From NCBI GenBank assembly GCA_047967505.1, contig CM106540.1: 64,000 bases of DNA. One strand, written 5' to 3'. Below, in pieces: positions 27,601 to 40,538 of this stretch. Below the pieces are notes generated by a model. It ran no database searches, was not told the DNA's origin, and saw nothing but the letters and a program-made list of their open reading frames with translations. Source of the DNA: Dipteris shenzhenensis. Its lineage: Eukaryota > Polypodiophyta > Polypodiopsida > Gleicheniales. Position 1 is the stretch's first letter; each line of letters starts with the position of its first letter. Position numbers and translations under genes: made by a program.

Positions 27601-30600
27601 CAGATCTGGTCCAAACCCATCGCCAAACAGGTGCCTCTTTCCTGCACCTGTTCCACACCTGTTCAGGCCTCTTCCAGGCCCTGGAGCCTCTCCAAACAGC
27701 TCCGTACAGCCTGCTGACGTCAGCAGCATGTCATCACCTGTTGCTGACGTGTCCTGCCACTGGTGCATACTGTTCCAACCCTGTAGACTTGTGCAGACCT
27801 GCTCCAAAATAAGCCGTACTGCCACATGCCTTCCCCGGCCAGCCCCATGTTTTGTTGTTTTGCTGTGTGTATGCTGGCCAAATGGCAGCAAGGTGCTGCC
27901 CATGTGGCAGCCACATTACCACGTGGTCCCCCCCCACACCACAAATGCTCTCCTCATATGGGGGCTCAGAAATGGGGAGGTGACCACCCCATTTCCAACA
28001 TACCAAGGTTTGTAACTTCTCAGAAAGTTTTGGGGCAGCAATGTCCAAAACTTTGGAAACATACAGTGGCTCTCCACACTGGCTACCAAAACAGAGTACA
28101 ATTTCTAGCATCTCAAGCAAGCAAGACAAGTAATGGATTTTGCTAACTAAAATCTCCCATTTGAGATCATGACCCTGCAATTATTTGTTGGCTAAAGTGC
28201 GAAGTGCTTCAAGTGAGCAAGAAACACGAAGCGGTGTCTTTCCTTGAAAATTTGCTGTAAGCGCCATTGGGGGGTTTCCTGTGAACAAGTAATGGCTTTT
28301 GCTAACTAAAATCTCCCATTTGAGGTCATGACTAACATTTTTGACATAATAACCGTGCTTTTGATAGCCATAAGCAAAGAGTTTATGCCATTGTTCATGC
28401 TTATAGCACATGGAAACCTCTATGGGGAAAATGAATTACCACTCATTGGTATGGCAGCAGCCCTTTAGTATCTTGGAGCAATCTTTCCAGCATCAAATAT
28501 GATTCACTCTACTCTACTACATATTTTCCATCATGGTCTTCTTTTGAGTGGGAGGGAATGTAGCGATTCGTCATGTAATCCTTTCCTAACCTTATCGATG
28601 ACTGGATTTATGGATGATTGGATTTATGGATGATAGTGAAAGGCATGCCCTTTCAATGAAACACTTATCATGAGGCACAATCCTTTACAACGCTACAATT
28701 CTTTCAAGTTGTGTCTTTATAAATGAATACCTATATTATGGCATTCCAACACACACAATTTAATTAAATCATTACACCTCTCATGCACACATCCATAAGG
28801 GCACCCTCCCTTTCCAATGTGACACTTCACATATAAGCTGAGGATACGTTATATAGATCAAGCATTTTGAAAATTTCAATAGATCACCCATTTTGAAACA
28901 ATCCCATTCAAAAAGTAGGATTTCTTACCAAATATGGATAGGTGGCACATGATCATACTCCATGATTGTGGGATTTCTTACCAAATATGGATAGGTGGCA
29001 CATGAACATACTCCATGGTTTACATGATTGTAGGATCACATGCATGATTTGTAGGGCGAAGGCAGTCTGCTACAAGCATATGTGCACCATGAATAAAATA
29101 AAATGGTTCTACATGTTCTTTTGGGCTTTTATCTACGTCTCAAAAATACATGAGTGTAACCGGCCTTCAGTTTCCTAACGGGCAGTAGACCGTAACTATC
29201 TTAGCATATTCATTATTCACAGCCACATTAGTGCCCCTGCTCAATGAAACCAAATACAAGACACCAGATTGGCCCCAAACACCTGGCGCCCCTCCTGGTA
29301 TTTGTTTATTTCTTTAGGAATGGAAAATGTTCATACAACAAGGGCTCACCCTTGCACTGTGTTTCAAGCTATTCCTATGTCAAAGCCAAACATTGGCTAC
29401 AACCTGCATTCAATCCTAGTACACACACACTAGTTCCCAACTACTAGGGCAAGGCTAAGGCATTGACCATTGTCTATGACCAACTGTAGAGCTGTCCAAG
29501 CATTCCACAAGACATCCAACTTGCTCTAAGGGTCCGGCAGTCCCACAATCCACCGACCAGCCTCTCAGGGCGACAATGCATCAACACAGATCTCAAACTG
29601 AACAAGCAACCTCAATACAGGAAGAAAATCCACACACTGCCCCTCTTGACACCCATCTGGTTACACCCCCTATAACTGGGTGTCAATCCACAACGTGAAT
29701 GGCCAAGAGGGGACTTCCAACAGCAGAGGAGCAACAACAAGCTTCCAAAATGACCAACTGCAATCAAAGCGAAAGGGATAGTGACAAGAGAACTCAAACC
29801 AGCTCCAAATGACTTCAACCCAGCTCCAAGGAGCTCCAATCCAGCCCACAACACCTCCAGGGGCAGCAGATACAGCAAGGCAGCAGGAGGAGCTGGCAGC
29901 AGGGAGAGGGGAAGGAAGAAAGAGAGAAAGAGAGCAGAAGGATCACTGAGCAGGCCGCACAACAATGTTGAAGATGTCTTGGGATGCGTGCCAGCAGAAG
30001 AAAACAGCCGTACAGCCAACAAAATCACCTGTACCAGCTTTCGTACAGCCGTACAGAAGCCTTGGGAAGCGAACCTTAGAGGAAAGGTAACGATAGAGGA
30101 CCTCGAGATGCGTGAAAATGAGAGCAAGGAATCAAAATGTCAAAAGAAAACCCGTACATCAGCCTTGGAAGGAGAGGAAGGGGTGGGTGGACTTGCATGA
30201 GGGATTGCCAAGTCGCTCCTCATTAAAGTCTAACCCTTCCAAACCAATGGAACATTGGTTTGCCCCCACATTAAAGTTCTAGCCCCTAAAACCAATGACA
30301 GCATTGGTTTCCTTGGGCCCAACTTAATGACCCCTCTAAACCTTGCCTCACCCCAAGCATTTTAGACCTAGTGTGTGCACCTAGAGATTGAACCCATTCC
30401 TAGGACTTCTAGGAATTGGCACTTCCCCTGGGCTAGTCCCCTAAGCCAAAGCTAATCATGGTTCAAACATTCAACATCCCCGTGACATGAGAGTCAATTT
30501 TCACTAATTAATGCTCTAATGCTTATCTTTTATTGAGCTTGTGATTGTAGCAAATATGTAGTTGCTCTCTCTTTTTTCATGCAATACAGCAAGATGTATG

Positions 30601-33600
30601 TGTGCATCAATTACACTATCTCATGCATACACTAGAATTCGTACAAGATCATATTGAGCATTTCAAGTTGCGGTGGTCACACAAGATGTCTCACTTGGTC
30701 CACGGAATGAAATCTATGCTGGACATAGTCACAAAAAACACTTTTCTTTGAAACTAAAAAACTTCACGTTGAAACTTTTTTAAGTTGAAACACCACAAAA
30801 AGTGCGCAGTCTTCCAAAAAAGTCGTTTTTAGTCCCTTTGCACTGCCTTCACCTAGATAGTTCAAGCCTTGCTTCAAACATGTCTTGAAATGTGAGTGGT
30901 GATATGTTTTACTGTTTAAGCTTATCCTACAAGCTTGATTCTTGAAAATTGAAAGTAAAACTTCAAGCTCGAATTTTTATACTTCATGAATAGTCTTGAT
31001 ACAAATGTGAGTGTGCAAGTAGGACCTAGGGCCCAAGGGCACTGACCAAGTAAGAACACTTTATCTTTGTGTTAAACTTCCTAAGTAATATATACCTTTG
31101 TACGACTAGAATATATCCAATCGTACAAATTCAGAAATTTTGTTATTCTAGATTCCAAGAATCTACATGAGAAAACGAAAGAGAAGAAAAAAGAGGTAGC
31201 AAAAATTTTTTAAAGGAAAAACACAAGGAAGACATACTTAGGAAGCAAAGCAACACTATGTCGTCATCAGTGCCCGAGCATAAGCAGCTATACTGGGTTT
31301 CTAAAGACCCGCAGAGTCTCTTGGGCAAACCCAGTGCTTACTAAAATACGTCAAATAAACAAAAGACAAAGAAAACAAGAAAGGAAGAAGGTGACTAAGC
31401 AAAAATAAACAAGCAAATCAAGAAACAAAATCGACCAAAAAACAGAAATAAAATCTCTCTCTCTCTCTCGAGCGCATGCAGGAAAGAAAGAAAGAATTTA
31501 CAGAATGAATGAATTATTTAAAACATTAAAAAATAAAGGAACCCCTTATCCTTAGCCTCCATTCTTGCGTAAATTATATCTATGATTGACCACTTGCATG
31601 TTACAAGCTCTTCTCTTTTGCCTGTATGGACTCCCTCAGTCTATATATATGCATTTCCTAAATTAGGAACTTGCTATGAAACTCCGGGTCATCAAAACTT
31701 TGGCCCATTTTTTGAAACATTCCGAAACTCCAAAACATTTCAAGTTCTAAACCTTTATGGTGACTATGATGCTGGATTAAGGTCTAGTCTAAACAGAAAA
31801 CAGTCAAACTAATGCCCAATAAACTCTTAGAACATGAAAGATGAGATTCATTGTGAAGCCAGCCTGGACCCGGGTAACAATAATAATTTTGCACATCCGA
31901 AAAAACCGAATGATTCTTAGAGAACGTTTCACCTTTTCTTCATAGCATTGAAAAACATCAGACGACTCATCTTCCCAAAGGGTTCTTCCCTTCAGATAAC
32001 AACATGTTTCCTTGTACATGACAGTTGTGGGAGGGAAGGAAAGGCTGTGCACCATGTCTGCATGTCTACATTAGTGAAGAAGGCCTCTCTCTTAAGGTTG
32101 CTATCATTTCCTTCAGAAAAAAAGCATTCTGTTTTCAAGCTTCTTCGCACAGATGCTTCCTGATGCTTGTGGACTGTTGTGGGAGGAACAGAAAAACCAT
32201 GCAGCATATCTACACCAGTGGTTGAAACTTCAAGGGCAGGTTTATTAAAATTCCTGGAAAAGGAAAAGCGTGCACATTCAAAAAGACAGCAGACGAAAGT
32301 AAAGGATAAGTTTTTTCTCCTTGGCTGAGGATGCATGTCTAATCTCCAACAATAAGACAAAGCAAATTATGAAGAAATTTCCATGATTGCCTGACTGAGA
32401 AGACCACAAGTTTTAAACAGTCTAAACAGTACCTGGAATATTCCAAAACTGACCCAGAAAAAGTCCCCTTTATTTCCAAGGCCACTCCCCACTTGGCCTG
32501 CAAATTCTCTACCAAATCCAGTGCCACTACCAGGTACTTAAGGTTGGGATTCTGCAATCCACTCCTAGGTTTTCTTTGCTGCTTTCTTGTTTTACTCAAA
32601 TCATCTTCTTCAGCCCCTTCATTGACTGAGCATGAATATTGTACTTCAACGACAGCATACTGCAACTTGTCATTCACGGCAACAGCTGAAACAACAGCAC
32701 GAAGAGCATGAGCTTTATCAATATCAAGTCCTGATTACATGTTATGACAATACGAGCTTCTTCCTTCTGTTCTGGGAAAGGCAGTGTCTAAGTTGGTTTC
32801 AAGTCCTGGTCAGGGGTAGCCCCTACTGGTTTGACGATAGCCATAGCATCGAGCATACTACTGCGATAGCATGACTAACTAGGTTGTAAAATTATCCAGA
32901 AGGCATAAGATGAATATCAAACATAAGGATCAAAATCTCCTTCTGTATGGCGGGGGAAAAAGGGAAGCAAGTTCAATATAAGCACAGTTAACCCTAGTTT
33001 GACCACAAGCGACTTTTAGGACTTTCAGAGCTCAATGAACTACTGGCAGAAAATATTTGCAGGCATGCAAAGATATATCTGAAGAATCCAGAGACATGAC
33101 CCTGACATTAAAATACAGCCATGACAATAGAAGAAGAACTAACCAGCATTTGCAGGCATTGTCCATGGAGTAGTGGTCCAGATTGCTACTCCCAAAGCAG
33201 GGATGCAGACCTTCAGATCTTCTGGAAAGTTGTCACTGACATGTGTCATTTTGAATGCAACATAGATACTTCTAGAAGTATGCCCCTCTGGATACTGACA
33301 ACAAAATAAACTCCTCATAAGTACCTATTAAATACCGCCTCATAAGCAAAAGGGATAGCTTCACATTGAAATAGGCCTGGAAAAACAGTTCACACAATTC
33401 ACCTCAAGTTCTGCCTCTGCTAGTGCTGTTCGTGAGGATGGGCTCCAGTGCACAGGTTTTCTTCCTCGATAGATATAGCCCTTTAAGGCCATCTGTCCAA
33501 ATACTTCTATCTGCATAACCGAACGAAAATTGAAGGTGGCAGGGGTCCACGAAGGAGCCTCACAACGCTGCTTTTGAACATCACAAACAAACTGCGGTTT

Positions 33601-36600
33601 GCACAAATAACATCTACACAAACTCCTGTAGAAAGATCTCCATGATCACAATAGTTGAGTCATACAGACAACATTTCTGAGCTTATTGTCAGACAGGGAT
33701 CTCTTACTCTCACAAAGAAAGTATTCAGTCGTCAGTGGGAGTATATCATGGGTGAGCAAAAGCAGAACACTATGGCTCTTTGTTGTACAAAGGCTGAATA
33801 TATGGCTCCCACCACCATAGTATGTGAAGCAATCTACCTTCAGAGGTTGCTTGGTGATTCTGGAAAAACAGAGCATGCTTCAGTTCCCATTGGTTGTGAT
33901 AATCACTCTTCCATTGCTTTGGCCAAGAACCCAATGGATCCAAGAGATTTGTGGACCATTTTACAAACAAGCACATTGACGTCAAGTATCACTTCATCAA
34001 GAGGATGGATGTGTTTAAATAGTCTATTTTTCTAGAGAGGACCATCCCTAAAGCCACTACCAAAGGAGACATTCTATGTAGGCCCCTCCATGGTATCTAG
34101 GACAACTTGCTTCTTAAGGGGGGATTGATTCATATAAGAGTTAAGTAGTCTCATTGTCTTTCGTCCGCATGTCATTTCAACCATTTTGCATCATGGTTGT
34201 TTAGACACGTTAGTCGTGAGTCGTTAGATAAGCTTTAGACATGCCTTCTTAAGACTCTGAAAATTTAAGACACTTACAATCATTCATTTTTAAAAGTACA
34301 AAATATGTCAAAAAATGTATAACAGTACATTAAAAAAAGGCTATATATAAAATTTGCATGCCCCTGAATCTACGATGGCACATATAAGATACTAAGTAGA
34401 GTCTATAAGAAATTAAAAGCATAACACTATCTGATAGCATACTACATGGTCTAGGGTAGTATATTTCTAATAGGTGTTTATGAGGTGCTTCATTTATAAA
34501 ATCTAGGACATGATATTTCTTAACACGTGTCTACTGAGGCATTTCATTTATAAAGTTTCTATGTTCCTTATTGGTTAACAACCATGTTTTGCAATATAAG
34601 GGGGAATGTTGGGATAATACCCACATTGGTTGTAATCTTTTTCATTATATCTGTTTGTCAATATTGCATGCTAGGATTGGGATTTCCACAAACACGAGTT
34701 GGCCTAACAAAGCTTTTTCCAAACTTTAAAATGAGCTAGACAGACAAACACCTGGAGGTTTTTTAGGAGGGATGCCAAGCAATCGATTTTTTAAGGATGA
34801 GGGGAGGTCGTGGACAAGGCCTTGCCTTGAAAGAAGGCACAAGCAGTAGCCTCACAAGCTAGAAGAGCAAGGTAAATAGAAACATTTCCTTGAAGGACAG
34901 TAAAAAAGGTTAGCACAGGAAGAATAAGGGCTGATACATGGGGGGAAATGGTTTATGAATAGAAAACTTTGGATCTGCTCTTTTTGCACATTTACCCTTT
35001 TGTCTGGTCCTTACCCTTGCCTCTATATTTTTATCCATACTACATAGTGGAGTGGGGATGTTAAAAGGCATCAAACTCCGAGTGTGACTGTTTCAGCCTG
35101 TCGATTGCCACATGAAAACCATTCTCACTAATGTTTTATTGAGCACCCTCAAGTATCCACCCGGATCAAAAAGGAATGAAGAATCAGGCTTTTGCTCATA
35201 TTCAGTAGTAGATGGCACAGTAATCTCAGATTCCCCATTGTCAACATGCAAACAATCCTCAAGAGTAGATTTTGTTTCAGAATTGCAACGTTCTATAATC
35301 ATACTCACTTTCCTTTTAGCAGTCCTTGCCTTGCACTTTGACCTATGGCTAGGTGTCCACTTTTATCCATGCTGATAATACTCATTTCTTTTCCTTCTTT
35401 CCTCAACAAGTGTAGTCGTTAACTTTTCTTCAAATTTTCTTTCTCAACCTCCTTGGTTTTGCTTCCTCCATTTGACTTAACAATAGGGAACTTTGGAATC
35501 GTTGGAGATTTATCAACATACTCAGGCCTGGTATATGATTTTCTTTCCCCAAACTTAGATGCTAGACGTTTCTTAGCTTCACCCTTGTCAGAACCTTTGA
35601 GCAAACCCCTAATGCCCAAGCCCTTCTCGTTGGGATTTTACTTAGGTTCAAAACCTTTTGCCAATTGCATAGCCTTTACCAGGCCTTTTTCTAGATACAT
35701 CAGTAGCACTATGCTGCAGCCTGAGAATAAATGTCCTACTCGTTTCCTCAATTCCTTTCATGAATAAAGATAACATCCAAAGTGAATAAAGGAGGGCGAT
35801 CAGCACAAGACTGCATTTGGGATTAACAAAGGCTTATATGAATATTTGGCAATGCCTTTGGGCTCAATTAGACACCAGCCACCTTTCAGTTTCTTATGAA
35901 ACAAATTATACTGCCCTACTAGTTTGAATCAGCCTTGGTTTTCTTTGATGACTTACTAATCTACTCTTGTGCATGCATGACTACCCTACAGCCCCTCCCC
36001 CTCAGTGTGTTAGCTCTCTCATCCCCTCCCCTAAATCATGACTACCTCACAGCCCCTATGCCTCAGACTCGCAGTCTCTCCAGCCCTCCTGTACAGATGC
36101 GACTACCCCTAGCCCTCCCCAGTTCACCTCAGCCCTAGCTTAGGGTTCTCTTTTCTTTCTTCACGCTGAGTTTGGGGTGACCCCCCAGCCCAGCTCAGGG
36201 GTTGAAAAATTAGGGGGTTATTACATCTCAGGCCACTATGGAACATGAAAAAGTAATAGTTGCCGCTCCCACGACCTTGACTCCAACAATAAACTCGTCA
36301 ACTCTGCCCCAAGATCCACCCCTATGCAATGACCTATCAGAGACAGTGGAGCAAACTCGCTGTTGTTTTAGACCCACGGGAACAAATCTACTTTTTACCG
36401 TAGGAACGTAAAGAGGTCAAGCTTCGACCTGCCTCTATGGAAAGTAAAGTCTTTGAGATGAAAAATTAGGGAAAACAGAAAGTAATCCAGGAGGTAATGC
36501 AGAAATGTAATGCAGCAGCCTGCACCGCAACTGTAACCACAATCCAGGATATGGTTACCACCCAGCTCGTCCATGATGCATGAAATTACGGCAGCAGTAG

Positions 36601-39600
36601 ATGATACAATCAGTACCTGGGAAGTGTATGGGGAGGCAAAAGAACAGGAATCATTGCTTCCAATGCCCAGATTCCATGCATAGGGGGGCTTTCTGAGGGC
36701 TGGTATGCCAGAGATGGATGCTTGGAAGAAAATGTTGATCTCATCCACCCTTATGATTGGCCACACACTGGCCAAGATCTATGGATCAGTACTAGAGAAA
36801 GAGATCAGACAGCGAGCTTTAGGACAGGTTGGTCTCCGGAGGCAGCATTCCACTCTGGATCATATCTTCACCCTACAAGCTGTCACCGAGAAGGCGAAAT
36901 CGAGATCCCAAAAAGTCTATGCATACTTTGTAGACTTTCAGAAGACCTTCAACACAGTCCCACGAGCCCGCATGACTTAGAGCTATTAGTGAGAATAGGA
37001 GAAGTACCCTCCAATGTTAGATGAAGATCAGCCACTAAACGACGCAGCCAAACACACTCAACTGTTGCTGTGAAAGATGCCGAGTACTCAGCTTCGCATG
37101 AGGAGGTAGCCACTGTAGATTGTTTCTTGCTCAACCAAGAAATGCAAGCATCACCCAGAAAGAAACAATTACCATGAGTGGACTGCCTTGTGTCATAATC
37201 TCCAGCCAAATTCGAGTCACTGTAAGCACGCATCTGCAAGTCACCCCCCCTGGGAAACTGCAAGCCATAAGACTTAGTGCCTTGCAAGTAAAAACAGTTG
37301 CATGCAGGGGAGATCAGCATGATCTATGTCTCCACACATGACAATGTTGCAAACATCTTCACTAAAGCACTTCCACGTGAGAAGTTAGAGGCATTTCGCA
37401 ATGCCCTAAACTTATCTCCTTGGTGATTGATCTTTTCCTTGTACATCATCACATTGGCACTGCAGGGGGTGTTAAAACTATCGCCATACTGTAAGGGGGT
37501 GTTGGAACTATCGCCATAATTCATGGCAGTGACCTATGTATGACTAATAAGTGGGTTAGGGGCACTTTTTCCTCTTTAAAGGTTTTTTTATAAACCGCAA
37601 TTAGGATACCCAACTACAGCTAGTAGTTAGTGGTTGGGTTAGTTAGGATTTTGTCACTTCGACAAAACCCCAAGTTTTGTATGTTGTTATCAATCTCTTC
37701 AACGATAGTATGTTGACTCTCACAAGTCTGCTCTCACACACACACAATTGCACTCTGCTTTGTCTCACTTGGGGTTGACTTCAAGGCATAGAAGTCAATG
37801 ACGTGTCGCTGTGCTCGATCTATCTCCCGTGGCAATGTCACCTCATGTTGTTTGATCTGTTGCAATAAGATCTCTCTATATTGCTGCATCTCTATCACAT
37901 AGAGGCCAACGCAGACCTAGTCATGGAAGTTGATCAGAGTGGCTCGACCGTCCTGAAAGAGACATTGGTACGGTCCTCGTATCTCAAGGTACATAGGAAG
38001 TGCTCCTCTGTGTCCACCTCTGTCAGTGTGCATAACTCGCAGATCCATTGCTCTCTAGTTGTGCTTGTGGCTCTCTTTGTCTCAATCCTCAGCTGATGGG
38101 ACGAGACCCACATCTATCCGATTGCAATCCTTAGTGTGTGTGAGACCCGTCTGTCATCCAGATACTGGAGTCTGTGATAATCATTCCATCCTCTGATACT
38201 CTCAGCATGGTAGAACTGAATCTTGCTGGGAAACTTCTAAAAGGGGGGAAGGCGGTCATTTGAATACTCTGCCTGTCAAACCATCTGGATATGTGTGCAT
38301 ACTAGGCTGTGCTAACCCCACTTACGGGTACTTGTCTGGATGACTCTAATGCCAGTCTCGGTAGCCCCCAACTAGGCAAGGCCCAAGATATGTCATTGTT
38401 TGGAAGATTGCAAGAAGTTGAAGTGGTGCCATAGTGAACTATGCCTGTTTGATCTTATGTGAGACCCAGGGACCTATAGCCCCTTGAATCTATGCCAATC
38501 GGTCGCCGATACGTTACTCCCCCAGAAGGGCATTGCATACATGGCTGTCAGCCTCACAAGTGTGTCAAATAGCCATCCCTTCGTCGGGGGGTCTGGAAGT
38601 GTGCCTGAAATCACCATCGCCCTAGTCGAGCCAAAGTTCCCTGCCCTCGTGTGAGTCAAGCTCTAGATGCATGAGTTATCTTGAATTCTTCAAGAGGAAC
38701 CAAATAGAGTCTCCACCACAATCCAATTTTCACATGTAAACTTTGTGAGGTCAAGATAATGGTGGTACTTTTCATCGAGGGCTCTCCTGAAGATTCCTAG
38801 GGCTTTCTCATTTTGATTCTCCCATAATGCAGTCTTGCCAAGTGAATGCTTAGCATCATTGCCTATAGGTCTCTTCTCCACACGTGGCCAGATCCCTTTT
38901 TCAATGAACTATAAGCACACACTCAACTACCAGGCTGGGAAGTTTGAGCTAGTGAAGGTCACAAGCCAAGCCCCAAATATAGGAAAATGGATGTCCAAAA
39001 CCAAAGGACAGCTTGCTGTCTCAGCCTATCAAAGGCTCAAAATGCACCCAAATGTCTTGCAAATGCCAAAAACTCCCAAAAAGACACTGCAAAATGGCAT
39101 ATGTCTACAATGTCACTCAATCTGAGTCCAAACCTGCCTGCAAAGTGTCCAAACGCCTCGTACATTGAGAAATTGCAGCCCAATCACAAAAGCCCCAATT
39201 TCTACAGGGAAATTGCAATCAAAAGAGGGCGGCCAGCAACTGAACTGGCTGATAACAAGCAGTAAAGACTGCTTGTACGGTAAATGTGTCGTAGTACAGC
39301 AGTGCTATAAGGTAGAGTGTAGTTGTACGGACAGCAGAGATTTTTGTACGGCGCTGACGACCAAGGTACGGTGGAGTGTACTGGTAGAACTGTGTACGGC
39401 AACAGCAGGGTACGACACACGTAGGGCAGCAAGAGGTGAAGAAGCTGTACGGCAGAAGCACCATACAATGGTTGTACGGCTAACAATGTAGAGGTTGTAC
39501 GGACGAGGCAAATGTTGAGCGGAGTAGGTGCAATAGTACTGCAGCGTACAGTCGATACACCCCCTCCACCAAGTATTACGTGCAAGTACGATGTACGACG

Positions 39601-40491
39601 GCGGACAATACGGACGGTTGTAGTTCGTGGATGCAGGGTATACAACCAGCACAAGAGTGAAAGGATGATGGGCAAAGAGCAAAACTTGCTCTGATACCAA
39701 ATGTGAGACAAAGCGTGAGTGCAAGAGTGTGTGTGAGAGAGAGCAGACTTGTGAGAGTCAACACACGATCGTTGAAGAGATTGATAACAACATACAAAAC
39801 TTGGGGTTTTGTCACTTTGACAAAACCCTAACTCAACCACTAACTACTAACCGTAGTTGGGTATCCTAATTGCGATTAGGAGGAAAAACCTCTAAAGAGG
39901 GAAAAGTGCCCCTAAACTACTTATTAGTCATACATTGATCACTGCCATAAATTATGGCGATAATTCCAACACCCCAAGACACAGTGGGGTGGAGGAGGAG
40001 GAGGAGGAGGAGGAGGAGATAGCCGACATGAGGACAGCATGGATCGGCGGGAAGAGATGATGCAAACAGCAGAGCCCACCACGCACAATGCAGAGGCTGA
40101 GCAGAGCACACACGATAGAGATCCACTCTACCACTACCCTACTCAGAAGAGACCGTCAGAGCCAAGGTGTCACTCTTGACATGGCCCGTCGGATATAGAG
40201 ATCCCCCGGAGACCATGCCCCCCGCCACACAGTAGATGACCTGACGGACACAGATACAAGACATTTGGCATCCCATCAGAGAGCCACCATGGAGCCTGGA
40301 TATGTATTTTCGAGCACTAGCTCTGCATGGATGAGCTTTGAGATTTAAGTTTTGAGTTTTGAGTTTGCTAGCTTAGCACTCAGCAAGGGGCTTAGCGAGC
40401 CTTTGCTTCAATCCACAGAGGCTTGTAACAGTTACTTTCTTGATTGTACTTTATCTCGTAGGCCCGCGAGGCATTCCGAAGATGTTAATAC

Positions 40492-40538
<47 letters not shown>

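Larger units (their letters stand above)
22200..32432 (-). other. 10.2-kb IleRS intron
   Basis: It holds copia gag (23.0 kb), a polypurine/LTR-like junction (24.17 kb), a LINE 3' end (25.6 kb), a copia end (26.1-27.0 kb), LTR-like blocks (27.4-28.0 and 29.25-30.5 kb) and short repeats (28.1-29.0, 31.1 kb). In 24.6-24.95 kb two diverged direct copies share GTGAARAACATG and TATCCAATGGG. I see no gene in 22200-23000, 23440-24160, 26990-27400, 28330-29250, 30477-31190 or 31340-32432. Confidence 0.9.

Noticed and set aside
27433-28180. Several overlapping open frames on both strands
   Set aside because: They are GC-rich, overlap in four frames and lie in the LTR-like block; none has a domain.
29612-30200. 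Two opposite frames of 171 and 139 codons
   Set aside because: Overlap on both strands, low complexity, no domain, within a possible LTR.
31992-32360. Minus-strand frame with LDMHPQP just below the IleRS exon at 32433, tried as its next exon
   Set aside because: After a few residues it no longer follows the synthetase family, its acceptor would be poor, and the exon at 21913-22199 fits in phase and in sequence.
33121-33309. Plus-strand open frame over an IleRS exon
   Set aside because: It is the reverse side of the exon at 33144-33294 and has no recognisable motif.
39202-39840. 212-codon minus-strand frame
   Set aside because: It runs through the GTAC-rich leader, the primer-binding site and the LTR, with Ser/Thr/Tyr/His-rich sequence typical of a repeat read by chance.
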